Numbered from the stretch's first letter, positions 17,642 to 31,283 are shown. The stretch: 35,568 nucleotides of DNA from an uncultured marine group I thaumarchaeote (GCA_902511735.1 CABXGK010000006.1:1-35568); one strand, 5' to 3'. Translations and numbers: made by a program. Notes: generated from the letters alone by a model not told the origin.

Positions 17642-19354
17642 TTATAGTTTTGTGCCAAGTTTATCATGAATTTGTGCAAGAATCATCTTTGCCTTTTCTT
17701 TGTTTTCAAATGATTCTCCTTGTTTATCCAATATTGAATCTATTTCAAATTCTTTATCGGTGAGAATTTCAGCGACATGTTCATCAAGTGTTCCTTTTCC
17801 CACCAAATAATATGCAAAGACTGTGTTTTTCTGACCAATTCTATGTAATCTATCTTCAGCCTGTCGATGAATTGCAGGACTCCAATCAAGTTCGGCAAAT
17901 ATAACATATTTTGCATTTGTGAGATTAATTCCAACATTTCCGGCTCTTAATCCTGCAATCATTAATTTTGTTTGACCTTTTTGGAATCTATCAATTTCAC
18001 GTTGTCTAACAACATCAGTTTGACCACCGATTATAGATGCAGGGTTAAATTCTGCAAGATGTTGATGAAGAAGACCATGAATAGCCTTATGATGACAGAA
18101 TACAACAACACTTTCTTCGATTTCCATAATGTCAGAAACAAAACCAGTTACATGTTTTAATTTAGCAAGACCTGCAGCCTGCCTTTCACTTTCTATTGCT
18201 CTATGGTATGATGCAGATTTATCAAATGCAGATTCAGCATATTTTTGTTCTTCCTCAAGTTTTTTCCAAATTTTACTCAATTCAGCCTTGTAGAATTTTT
18301 CATCTGCATGAATCATTTCGGGATAACGAACTTTATCTTTTAATTCTTTTAAAACATCAGATTTTTTTCTTCTTAGCATTACATGCTTTGTTAATTGATT
18401 ACGTAATGTGTCACGCTTATTTTCAAGTACAATTGCTTTTCCTTTTTCATTTACATAGCAAAAGTATTCACAGAATTCCTTAAAGCTTCCAAGTAATCCA
18501 GGTTTCAAAATATCAACAATCGGCCATATTTCAGAGCCTCTATTGTAAATTGGCGTTCCAGACAATCCAACTCTGTATTTTACACTTTCAAGTGCAGCCA
18601 ATTCTTTTACTGCAGCATATTTTTGAGTGGTTTTTGATCTTAGATGTTGTACCTCGTCACACACAACAGAACGTATACCTAGTTTCATTAGATCAGGAAT
18701 TCGTTTATACAATAATTCATAATTAATTATGTAAAAATCATATTCACCAATATCAGAAAGCTTTCCATTTCTAATCATAGTACTAGATGGAACTTCATTT
18801 TCAATGACTTTTCCATTTTTGCCTTTTTTCTTTAGGAATTTTTCAATTTCTCTTTGCCAATTAGTTAATGTGACAAGAGGTGCAACAATTAATGCAGGAA
18901 ATGCGTTTTTTTCTTTTGATAGATATGCTAATGTTTGAACTGTTTTTCCAAGACCCATTTCATCAGCAAGTAATGCATTTCCACTCGATTTAATTAAGAA
19001 ATCAAGACCTTCCCTTTGGAAATCTAGAAGATTTCCCTTGAATTGCTTGCTAGGAGATGCTTGTTGTAATTTTTCAATTTTTGGCACTCTAGTTTTTTTG
19101 ATAGTGAGAGGTTCAATTTTTCGTTTCCAGACAGATTTTGATAAAACTTCAAAAGTATAACGGTCATCAATCATTTTTAATTTCTTGATGTTTTCATCAT
19201 TGTCTGATACAATGACTTCATCAGGTTTGTCCCCATACCAACCTCGCGGTATTAATTTTGAGACCATGTTTACTGCACGATTTCCAGAGATCTTCCAACA
19301 CCAGGTTCCAGAATAACGATCCAATACAAATTCTAAAGTTCCAAATTTTTCCAT
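17642..19354 (-). CDS. SNF2-family DEAD/DEAH helicase
   Basis: LLADEMGLGKTVQTLAYLS, VCDEVQHLRS, LSGTPIYN, HRIGQKNTVFAYYLV. Confidence 0.93.
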   Translation of the reverse strand: MEKFGTLEFVLDRYSGTWCWKISGNRAVNMVSKLIPRGWYGDKPDEVIVSDNDENIKKLKMIDDRYTFEVLSKSVWKRKIEPLTIKKTRVPKIEKLQQASPSKQFKGNLLDFQREGLDFLIKSSGNALLADEMGLGKTVQTLAYLSKEKNAFPALIVAPLVTLTNWQREIEKFLKKKGKNGKVIENEVPSSTMIRNGKLSDIGEYDFYIINYELLYKRIPDLMKLGIRSVVCDEVQHLRSKTTQKYAAVKELAALESVKYRVGLSGTPIYNRGSEIWPIVDILKPGLLGSFKEFCEYFCYVNEKGKAIVLENKRDTLRNQLTKHVMLRRKKSDVLKELKDKVRYPEMIHADEKFYKAELSKIWKKLEEEQKYAESAFDKSASYHRAIESERQAAGLAKLKHVTGFVSDIMEIEESVVVFCHHKAIHGLLHQHLAEFNPASIIGGQTDVVRQREIDRFQKGQTKLMIAGLRAGNVGINLTNAKYVIFAELDWSPAIHRQAEDRLHRIGQKNTVFAYYLVGKGTLDEHVAEILTDKEFEIDSILDKQGESFENKEKAKMILAQIHDKLGTKL

Positions 19355-19413
19355 ATTATGTTCCCGAATTTTAGCTCATAGTTTTTCATCGTTTATGAAC
19401 TTTAGGTTTGAAA

Positions 19414-20142
19414 TTATTCGTGGTTTATATCAGATTCTAGTAGTTTTGTTGTTCGTTCCAATAACTGCTCCAAATTGATGCATTCTAAGATGGGTTGTAG
19501 ATCTAATGGGGTTTGAGATGCAAGAGCGCATAATGAATAAACATATTCCATTGTAGGAGTTTCAGTTTTCAAGTAGTATTCTTCTAAAACATGATCCAGT
19601 TGATGAGATGTTAATTCAGAATTTCCATTATTTTTTTTGATTTTATTTTTCCATAAATCTACCATATGCTCCCAATCACTGAGAGAAACTGAGTCGTCTA
19701 TTTCAGGAATCATTTCTACTTCTGCTTGGATATACATTTTCTTATCAATTCCATCATTTTGATGAAGTTTATCAATTATTTCTACTCCTTCCATGGTAAA
19801 AGGATCATAATCATCAATTTTTTTGAGAGATGGGGCAATTAGATTGATGATTCTAAATTTTCTACGACCTCTAATATTTACAAATAGATGACCACTAGTA
19901 GAATCCACATCTTTACAATCAACTATCTTTGCTAGAGTTCCAACATTGTATGGCGCCTGCCAATTAGATAATGTTGCACTATTATGCCCAAGACATATTC
20001 CAAATTCTTTGTCATCAAGCATACAATCATCAATCATCTGCTTGTATCGGGGTTCAAAGATTCTTAAAGGAAGATCTTGATTAGGAAATAATACTAAATC
20101 TAGTGGAAATATTGGAATTGTCCTTGTTTCACTCATAATCAC
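19414..20142 (-). CDS. standalone LON substrate-binding (Lon N-terminal) domain protein
   Basis: IPIFPLDLVLFPNQDLPLRIFEPRYKQMIDDCMLDDKEFGICL. Confidence 0.88.
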   Translation of the reverse strand: MIMSETRTIPIFPLDLVLFPNQDLPLRIFEPRYKQMIDDCMLDDKEFGICLGHNSATLSNWQAPYNVGTLAKIVDCKDVDSTSGHLFVNIRGRRKFRIINLIAPSLKKIDDYDPFTMEGVEIIDKLHQNDGIDKKMYIQAEVEMIPEIDDSVSLSDWEHMVDLWKNKIKKNNGNSELTSHQLDHVLEEYYLKTETPTMEYVYSLCALASQTPLDLQPILECINLEQLLERTTKLLESDINHE

Positions 20143-20217
20143 AGTAGAATCTTACAATATAAAATTCAATTACATTTTTAGGCAATATTTTAAAAAGAAA
20201 AGATAAGAAGATGTATC

Positions 20218-20733
20218 ATGGATGAGGAAAATAAAGAAACGGTTGTTTTAGGAATAATTAGTAGAGGCGTATCTAAATTTGGCAAAATTTCTCAAGAATC
20301 AAACGTAGAGCCAAAAGAATTAGAATTAATTTTACAAAAACTAGAAAATTCAGGATTAATCAAAGTGAATGAAAAAAAAGGATTGCTTGGCACAAAAATT
20401 GAGATTAATCCTACAGAAGAAGGCTATCGTGAGTTTGAACGTCAACTAAAAATTTTACAAGAAAAATGGAATCAATTAGAAAATACATACAAATCAGGTA
20501 ATAAACAAGAACTGGAACAAAAACTAAAAGAAGATAAATCATTTTTACCCTCAATGATGATGTTCGGGATTGTAGATATGATGATGTTTTCAATGATGTT
20601 TAGTATGATTGGCGCAAGTATGGGAAGTTTCATTCCAGCAGAAGACATGGGAGGAATGGATGGTGCCGCAGAAGACATGGGAGGATCCGATGCAGGAGAT
20701 GATGGCGGATTCGACATAGACATAGGTTTCTAA
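20218..20733 (+). CDS. winged-helix-like protein with Met-rich hydrophobic segment and Gly/Asp-rich tail
   Basis: N-terminal wHTH-like GVSKFGKISQESNVEPKELELILQKLENSGLIKVNEKKG; FLPSMMMFGIVDMMMFSMMFSMIGASMGSFIP; stop overlaps birA start (TAATG). Confidence 0.65.
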   Translation: MDEENKETVVLGIISRGVSKFGKISQESNVEPKELELILQKLENSGLIKVNEKKGLLGTKIEINPTEEGYREFERQLKILQEKWNQLENTYKSGNKQELEQKLKEDKSFLPSMMMFGIVDMMMFSMMFSMIGASMGSFIPAEDMGGMDGAAEDMGGSDAGDDGGFDIDIGF

Positions 20734-21737
20734 TGTCATACACATCATTTGATAATGTTGGATTAGTAAAGGTACTATCATTTTTCCAAACTCATGATTC
20801 AGAATATCTATCAGGTCAAGATCTTAGTGATGTTTTGAAAATTAGCAGAGTTGCAGTTTGGAAACATATTAAAAAAATTCAAACATTAGGCTACAAAATT
20901 GAATCAAAACAAAAGCTGGGATATAGATTAGTTGATGATACAGAAAAATTATTGCCATGGGAGATTACAAGAGATCTCAAAACTGAAAATATTGGAAAAA
21001 GAGTTTATTATTTTGAAGAACTTGACTCTACACAAAATTTTGCACAACAGATTGCAGCAGATAAAAAAGAAAACGGCACAATAGTTATTGCAGAAAAACA
21101 AACAGCTGGGAGAGGACGTTTAGATAGAAAATGGACCTCACCAAAAGGAGGAATTTGGTTTTCTTTGATAATTCATCCAAAATTTGACGTTTCAAGTTCA
21201 ACACTAATTCCAATTTTGAGTGCAGTTGCATTATCGAAATCCATTAAGAAAAGTTTAGGAGTAGAAACAGAAGTGAAATGGCCAAATGACATCATGCTAA
21301 ATGGTAAAAAAGTTGCAGGGATTTTGGTGGATGCATCAGTTCAAGCAAATAATATAGATTATCTAATTTTAGGAATTGGAATAAATTTTGATATAGATAC
21401 AAAGAGACTTGAAAAAAGATTGTCAAAAACTCCAAATTTTTATGGGGTAAATTCACTTCGAGAAAATAATAATAATAAAACACCACCAAAGATTTTGCTC
21501 AAAGAATTTTTGTTTCAATTTGAAAAAAATTTAGCAAGTTTGAATAAAGGAGAAAAAGCTAAAATTGTTAAAGAATGGACAAAAAACGCAGCAGGAATTG
21601 GTAGAAAAATCACAATAAATACGTCTAATGGGAAAATTTCAGGGGTATCTCAAGGAATAGATACAGACGGGGCATTAAAAATAAAAACTAAGAAAAAAAT
21701 AGAGAGAGTTTTGGTAGGCGACGTGGATTTATCGTAA
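20733..21737 (+). CDS. birA: biotin--[acetyl-CoA-carboxylase] ligase with N-terminal HTH (BirA)
   Basis: LDSTQNFAQQIAADKKENGTIVIAEKQTAGRGRLDRKWTSPKGGIWFSLI, VKWPNDIMLNGKKVAGILVD; N-terminal HTH LSGQDLSDVLKISRVAVWKHIKKI. Confidence 0.95.
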   Translation: MSYTSFDNVGLVKVLSFFQTHDSEYLSGQDLSDVLKISRVAVWKHIKKIQTLGYKIESKQKLGYRLVDDTEKLLPWEITRDLKTENIGKRVYYFEELDSTQNFAQQIAADKKENGTIVIAEKQTAGRGRLDRKWTSPKGGIWFSLIIHPKFDVSSSTLIPILSAVALSKSIKKSLGVETEVKWPNDIMLNGKKVAGILVDASVQANNIDYLILGIGINFDIDTKRLEKRLSKTPNFYGVNSLRENNNNKTPPKILLKEFLFQFEKNLASLNKGEKAKIVKEWTKNAAGIGRKITINTSNGKISGVSQGIDTDGALKIKTKKKIERVLVGDVDLS

Positions 21738-21793
21738 AAGTTTTAGGTTTATTTTGTAGAATCATTTAATTTTGAAAAATAAATCTAGCAGAT

Positions 21794-23152
21794 ATGAACA
21801 AAAGTAGATTTATGAATTATTCATTAATCATATCAGCAATTTTTGTACTATTTCTATTTCCAAGTATCAGTGACTCGTTTGCAGAGAGCATAAAAGATGT
21901 TCCAAATCTATACAAAAAAGCAAATGACCATTTTATGATTGGGGAGTATCACGAAGCAATAGATCTGTATGATAAAATTTTAGAAATTTCACCTACAAAT
22001 ACAGAAACAATATTGATGAAAGGAATTGCATTAGAGAATCTTGAAAGGCATAAAGCTTCAATTTTGGAATTCTATAAAGTAAATCAACAAGAACCAAACA
22101 ACATTACAGCACTAATTGGATTAGGAGTTGGATTTGGAAATTATGGAGAATACAATGAAGCATTGACATATTTTGAACAAGCATATGAATTATCACCAGA
22201 CAATCATGTTGTAAAAAATTATTATGAATATGCAACAAAAAATGCAAAAAAATATCTGTATAATGAAGCTGAAAAACCAGAAATATTTACATTGAATATT
22301 CCACAAACAGTTCCATCATGGATTAAAAATACTGCAGGATGGTGGGCTACAGATAAAATTCCTGATGAAGAATTTTTGAAAGGAATTAATTTTTTAATTG
22401 ATAATAATTTACTGGTAGTTGATTTATCAAATATTCAAAAATTTTCTGAAGAAGAAAAGAGAATTAGCGATAGAAACCAATGGGAATTTTCTAGATATTT
22501 AGATAGAATTGAAAATATTGTAAACAAGGATAAGAGATACATCGAATATCCAAATCCAAGCAATGATGTGATTAAAAAATTTCTAAGAGATTATGCAAAA
22601 TGGAATTATGATCAACAAATTGAGATTGGAAATCAAGGATTTCCAAATCCAGAATATGTACTAATAGACGATGTATACCACTTGGAATACAAAATTTATG
22701 TTAATGATCAGCCTGCAGCATTGCCGTTAGACCATGTGAGTACATTAGTGAATTCATTCAAAATGTGGGAAGATGTGGAATTTAATGCCAATGATGGAAA
22801 AGCAGTTAAGATACATTTTGTTACAACAAAAACAAAGGCCAATGCAAATCTTTGGGTAACATGGGTTGTTAGAGATTTAGGTGAAGGAGTATTAGGACAT
22901 GCAAATGTTGGAAAAGGAATTGTAGAGGTAGCATTAGGAGGTTACGGATGTGATGGAAATTTTCAATTATTTCATGTAGATACAGTTGAATATATCATGA
23001 CACATGAATTAGGTCACGGGATAGGACTAGGACACAGTAAGGATAAAAATAGCGTAATGTTTCCGTCAATGAAAAATACACAATATGCATACTGTATGCT
23101 AGATGTTGATAAAAAAATTAGTACAGATTCAATAGTTTTGAAAAAAGATTAA
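21794..23152 (+). CDS. secreted matrixin/metzincin-like metalloprotease with TPR and WVKNNAGWW-type domain
   Basis: Signal peptide, TPR units, VPSWIKNTAGWWATDKIPDEEFLKGINFLIDNNLLVVD, zinc motif THELGHGIGLGHSKDKNSVMFPS. Confidence 0.88.
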   Translation: MNKSRFMNYSLIISAIFVLFLFPSISDSFAESIKDVPNLYKKANDHFMIGEYHEAIDLYDKILEISPTNTETILMKGIALENLERHKASILEFYKVNQQEPNNITALIGLGVGFGNYGEYNEALTYFEQAYELSPDNHVVKNYYEYATKNAKKYLYNEAEKPEIFTLNIPQTVPSWIKNTAGWWATDKIPDEEFLKGINFLIDNNLLVVDLSNIQKFSEEEKRISDRNQWEFSRYLDRIENIVNKDKRYIEYPNPSNDVIKKFLRDYAKWNYDQQIEIGNQGFPNPEYVLIDDVYHLEYKIYVNDQPAALPLDHVSTLVNSFKMWEDVEFNANDGKAVKIHFVTTKTKANANLWVTWVVRDLGEGVLGHANVGKGIVEVALGGYGCDGNFQLFHVDTVEYIMTHELGHGIGLGHSKDKNSVMFPSMKNTQYAYCMLDVDKKISTDSIVLKKD

Positions 23153-23727
23153 CCTAACGCTCTAGAGTGTTTTTGTGTGTGAGGACGCTCTCCTGAGAAT
23201 TTACGTCGCATGTGTCCAGAAGGTCGACCATATAGTAATTCCAAGAACCAGCTTTCATGTTCAATTTCTTCATAAAGAATATCTTTTGCAATATCATATG
23301 TTGCAGGATCTTTTCCCAATGTCATTTTACAAACTATATCCCAATTTACTATGGCTCCTTGTTCGGCTTTGAGACATTTTTCTAAAATTGCTTTAATGTC
23401 AGTTGGGTTTTTTGGTAATTGTAAAAATTCACATCCAGACATTTTAGTAAATGCTTGTGCATCATTTGGCAAACTTCCTCCTAATTGAAAAATTCGTTCT
23501 ATACAAGATTCAAAATGACTAAGATCTTCAAGACGTGCATCTTCAATAATTCCTTTAATCCCTTCGCCTTCCATACCTGTTGCATGCATTCTCAAGTTTG
23601 TAAAATAATAGTATGCAGTGAATTCTACAGAGGCATTTTTGATTAATTGTTTAATTAATTTATCAACATCAAGACCGTTTTTTTTAAGAACCTCAACGCC
23701 AATTACTTTTGGTTTTTTTGCCACCAT
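23149..23727 (-). CDS. Dps-like ferritin-family protein (DPSL type)
   Basis: Ferritin-like helices VEFTAYYYFTNLRMHA, LEDLSHFESCIERI, EEIEHESWFLELL; Cys in SGCEF and KCLKAEQ. Confidence 0.82.
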   Translation of the reverse strand: MVAKKPKVIGVEVLKKNGLDVDKLIKQLIKNASVEFTAYYYFTNLRMHATGMEGEGIKGIIEDARLEDLSHFESCIERIFQLGGSLPNDAQAFTKMSGCEFLQLPKNPTDIKAILEKCLKAEQGAIVNWDIVCKMTLGKDPATYDIAKDILYEEIEHESWFLELLYGRPSGHMRRKFSGERPHTQKHSRALG

Positions 23728-23860
23728 GCCTGAGTTTTTACAATATGTAAGATAAAGAGTTTCTTCTCATGTTTTATAAAATTAGAATCATGAACATTCA
23801 TACGATTAACCAGAAGATTAGTTGTTAAGTGATATAAACTTCAAAGTGACATCATAGTAG

Positions 23861-24769
23861 TTGAAATCATCTAATGAACAAAGATGCCCTTCTTGTAACA
23901 AAGCTACATTGATCAATGATGACAATTCAGGAGAAATTGTTTGTAAAACATGCGGAATTGTATTGTCAGAAGGCAGTGAGGCAAGCGGACCAGAATGGAG
24001 ATCATTTGCAAATGACGGGGTTGATAAAAGCAGAACAGGTACTGGTACATCAATTACAATACACGATATGGGTCTATCCACAGTTATCGGTGCAGTAAAC
24101 AAAGATGCCACAGGTAAACCACTTTCATCAGCAATGAAACAATCATTTGATAGAATTAGAACATGGGACAGTAGATCACAGGCTCATACATCTGTGGATA
24201 AAAATCTAAGACAAGCACTAAGTGAAATGGACAAACTAAAAGACAAATTATCATTAACAGATGCAGTTATTGAAAAAGCAGCTTACATTTATCGAAAAGC
24301 AATTGAAAAAAAATTGGTCAAAGGACGTTCGATTCAAGGTTTAGTTGCAGCATGTGTTTATGCAGCATGTAGAGATACAGAAACACCTAGAACATTGGAC
24401 AATGTTGCCGATGGCATAAACATTAGACGAAAAGATGTAGCCCGATGTTATAGATTGGTATTTAGAGAATTAGATCTTAAAGTTCCAGTTGCAGACCCAA
24501 TAAATGGAATTCCAAGAATAGCAAGTATTGCAGGATTAGGTGAAAAAACAAAACGTAAGGCTGTTGAGATTTTAAGAAAAGCAAAGAAAATCGGAGTAGT
24601 TGCAGGAAAAGATCCTACAGGATTAGCAGCTGCTGCATTATACCTTGCATGTATTACAGAAGGTGGAAATAAAACGCAAAAAGAAATTTCAGAAGCATCA
24701 GGAGTTACAGAAGTGACAATCCGTAATAGATGTGCAGGTCTAAAGATGTTTTTAGAAAATAAAAGTTAA
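23861..24769 (+). CDS. tfb: transcription initiation factor IIB (TFB), canonical
   Basis: TTG start; zinc ribbon CPSCNKATLINDDNSGEIVCKTCG; two cyclin repeats; TATA-like gatataaact ~30 bp upstream. Confidence 0.95.
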   Translation: MKSSNEQRCPSCNKATLINDDNSGEIVCKTCGIVLSEGSEASGPEWRSFANDGVDKSRTGTGTSITIHDMGLSTVIGAVNKDATGKPLSSAMKQSFDRIRTWDSRSQAHTSVDKNLRQALSEMDKLKDKLSLTDAVIEKAAYIYRKAIEKKLVKGRSIQGLVAACVYAACRDTETPRTLDNVADGINIRRKDVARCYRLVFRELDLKVPVADPINGIPRIASIAGLGEKTKRKAVEILRKAKKIGVVAGKDPTGLAAAALYLACITEGGNKTQKEISEASGVTEVTIRNRCAGLKMFLENKS

Positions 24770-25323
24770 CTAAAATCTTCTAAAGGATCTTTTTCACGTC
24801 TACGCATTATTGCAAATATTCCTAAAGTCATACCAATCTGATACATCACATACAGAATTATTTGAAATGTACTTGGTACATAATCGGTAAATCTACCTAA
24901 CATTGCAATAATGAAAACAATAACACTCATTGTAAAAACAAAATAACGAGAAATACTATTCAGTTCTGCAAATCTAAACAAAAGTATCAATGTAATAGAG
25001 ATGAATATTCCAGTTACAGCAATAATTCCTGCATTCAAACCAAGAACATCAATGAGTACAAGAAATGCAGCTTCAGGAGTTTCAGGAATTACAAACTCAG
25101 TAAATTCAACTTTTGCAGGTTCTGCAAATTTTGAAATGTTTCCTGCCGCATTTATTGAAAACAATATTAGAATTATTATTGATACGCCTTTTGCATATTT
25201 TTTTAATTTAGGGAATTTTGTTCTTATTCCACGAGCAATGATCGCCCCTTGTAAAAGACCTATTCCAAAAACAATGGCAAATGTATAGTAGTAATACTCC
25301 TCAGCTAATTGCAGTATGTCCAA
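24766..25323 (-). CDS. multi-pass membrane protein, hypothetical
   Basis: Five or so hydrophobic segments. Confidence 0.65.
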   Translation of the reverse strand: MDILQLAEEYYYYTFAIVFGIGLLQGAIIARGIRTKFPKLKKYAKGVSIIILILFSINAAGNISKFAEPAKVEFTEFVIPETPEAAFLVLIDVLGLNAGIIAVTGIFISITLILLFRFAELNSISRYFVFTMSVIVFIIAMLGRFTDYVPSTFQIILYVMYQIGMTLGIFAIMRRREKDPLEDFS

Positions 25324-25429
25324 TTGATATTATATCATTCACGACTATTTTAAAGTCTGAAGATTAGATTAAACAGACTAGGAACAAAAAATAGAATAGA
25401 CTTTTCAACCCATAAAATAATCAATAATT

Positions 25430-25735
25430 ATGACTGATGAATTCAAAATAGAAACACCATATTTGCCAGGAGAAAAAGGATGCAGGATTACATGGTTATT
25501 TACAGATGATGAAGAAAAAACTCTCTATCTGAGACATGAAGATTTGATGGAGATTTTGGAGATTTTAGATCATGGCGTAACTGCAAAAATCGAGATGGAA
25601 GATGGGGCAAGTTCAATACTTGTAAATTCCGATTCAACTGATTTCTTTCTTGCAGGTCAAAAATCACAAAAGATTGAGACAGTTGCATTAAAGATTGCAC
25701 TCAAAGAGTTTATGAAAAATAATCCAGATGCATGA
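25430..25735 (+). CDS. hypothetical soluble protein
   Basis: ORF with ATG and coding-like acidic composition. Confidence 0.55.
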   Translation: MTDEFKIETPYLPGEKGCRITWLFTDDEEKTLYLRHEDLMEILEILDHGVTAKIEMEDGASSILVNSDSTDFFLAGQKSQKIETVALKIALKEFMKNNPDA

Positions 25736-25909
25736 TATCAAAAACCACGAGGAGTGGTTACTCGATTTAGGATTAACGCAGTAAGATAAAATAATATGGT
25801 GATGTGTTTTTCACAACTATTCAAGAATTGTCTTAACGTAGATTGTTTTTTTCTTTTTTCTATTTTCATATTCTATAATACAATCTTAGTTTATTAAATT
25901 GTATTTTTT

Positions 25910-26009
25910 TTAGGTTTTCCTAACTTTTTTTGTAATAATTAGTTAGTTATACCTAATTTATTGTAAATATTATTAGTCTAACCTAATGAAAAAAAATCAG
26001 ATATAAATA
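25910..26009 (+). promoter_or_regulatory. cspA upstream region: TTAGG-TTTT-CCTAA hairpin, three CCTAA boxes and TATA box atataaata
   Basis: CCTAA at 25919, 25952 and 25982; TATA at 26001-26009, about 25-30 bp before ATG 26034. Confidence 0.5.
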
Positions 26010-26033
26010 GACAGTATATTACAAAATGACAAG

Positions 26034-26228
26034 ATGGAAACAGGAACCGTAAAATGGTTTAACCAAACAAAAGGCTTCGGTTTTATCGAACGCGAAAATG
26101 AAGACAAAGACTTGTTTGTCCACAAGACAGAAGTTAACGGTCAGATTAGAGACGGCGATAAAGTTGAATTCGAAGTTGGTGAATCAGAAAAAGGCCCAGC
26201 CGCAAAAACAGTGAAAAAAGTAGACTAA
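26034..26228 (+). CDS. cspA: cold-shock domain protein (CspA family)
   Basis: METGTVKWFNQTKGFGFIERENEDKDLFVHKTEV with RNP1/RNP2-like motifs. Confidence 0.95.
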   Translation: METGTVKWFNQTKGFGFIERENEDKDLFVHKTEVNGQIRDGDKVEFEVGESEKGPAAKTVKKVD

Positions 26229-26281
26229 GACTAATAATTTTAAATTAATTTTCTTAACAATCTATTATCGAGTAACTACTA

Positions 26282-26299
26282 TTTTTTTTTTATTTTTTT
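26282..26299 (+). terminator. T-rich tract downstream of cspA
   Basis: ttttttttttatttttt about 50 bp after the stop; archaeal terminators are typically oligo-T. Confidence 0.45.
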
Positions 26300-26338
26300 A
26301 AAGTAAAATGTATCTTGTGTTTTTTTAAATTTGATATG

Positions 26339-26354
26339 CCTAGTTTACACTAGG
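26339..26354 (-). other. hairpin CCTAGT-GTAA-ACTAGG (GNRA-type loop on the minus strand) just downstream of the 23S processing stem
   Basis: Perfect 6-bp stem read from sequence. Confidence 0.5.
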
Positions 26355-26374
26355 GGAATCAAAAAATGAAACGC

Positions 26375-26405
26375 CATGCATGTGTCTTTCTATGTTTGTG
26401 GCCGT
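26375..26405 (-). other. 3' half of 23S rRNA processing stem (bulge-helix-bulge)
   Basis: Complementary to 29408-29438: 14-bp and 9-bp blocks flanking an 8-nt BHB core. Confidence 0.8.
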
Positions 26406-26407
26406 AC

Positions 26408-29404
<2,997 letters not shown>

Positions 29405-29407
29405 ATT

Positions 29408-29438
29408 ACGGCCACAATTTACACAAGACACATGCATG
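29408..29438 (-). other. 5' half of 23S rRNA processing stem (bulge-helix-bulge)
   Basis: Complementary to 26375-26405. Confidence 0.8.
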
Positions 29439-29520
29439 ACGATCATTGCCGAACTAGTGCGGTAGTCGGCTACATCCTTCTTACATCATTTTCATGATGT
29501 AATGCATCGATGGCGATGCA

Positions 29521-29544
29521 AAGATTATGTGCTTTCCGTAATTC
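29521..29544 (-). other. 3' half of 16S rRNA processing stem
   Basis: aagattatgtgctttccgtaattc is near-perfectly complementary to 31075-31100. Confidence 0.8.
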
Positions 29545-29549
29545 TTTCT

Positions 29550-31022
<1,473 letters not shown>

Positions 31023-31074
31023 TATATTATTTTATTTTCAAAGTACATTTTTTGCACAACTAATTTCTTTTATT

Positions 31075-31100
31075 GGAATTAACGGAATGCACATAATCTT
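31075..31100 (-). other. 5' half of 16S rRNA processing stem
   Basis: ggaattaacggaatgcacataatctt pairs with 29521-29544. Confidence 0.8.
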
Positions 31101-31242
31101 CACATCTCAGATTTGATCTTTTGATCAGATCCTCATTTTGTATGCGTAACTGGAGTCCTCAAAATCACAAAATGGCATTTTGCCATACTTCATCAAAGGA
31201 GCCGCCAAAGCGTTACGTATGCGAAATTTTGAGTTCCTGAAG

Positions 31243-31255
31243 GCATTATAAACCA
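31243..31255 (-). promoter_or_regulatory. probable rRNA operon TATA box (GGTTTATAATGCC)
   Basis: TATA-like element upstream of the structured rRNA leader on the minus strand. Confidence 0.5.
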
Positions 31256-31283
31256 TTCAAAAGGTAGGCATAAACAACCAATT

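Noticed and set aside
29439-29520. tRNA in the 16S-23S spacer
   Set aside because: No T-arm or anticodon arm. The spacer contains only the processing stems and a TTACATCAT-TTTC-ATGATGTAA hairpin; lack of a spacer tRNA is usual for this group.
31120-31200. C/D-box sRNA in the 16S leader (UUGAUGA ... CUGA on the minus strand)
   Set aside because: C box lacks the purine, C'/D' boxes and a guide complementary to rRNA were not convincing; likely chance in an AT-rich leader.
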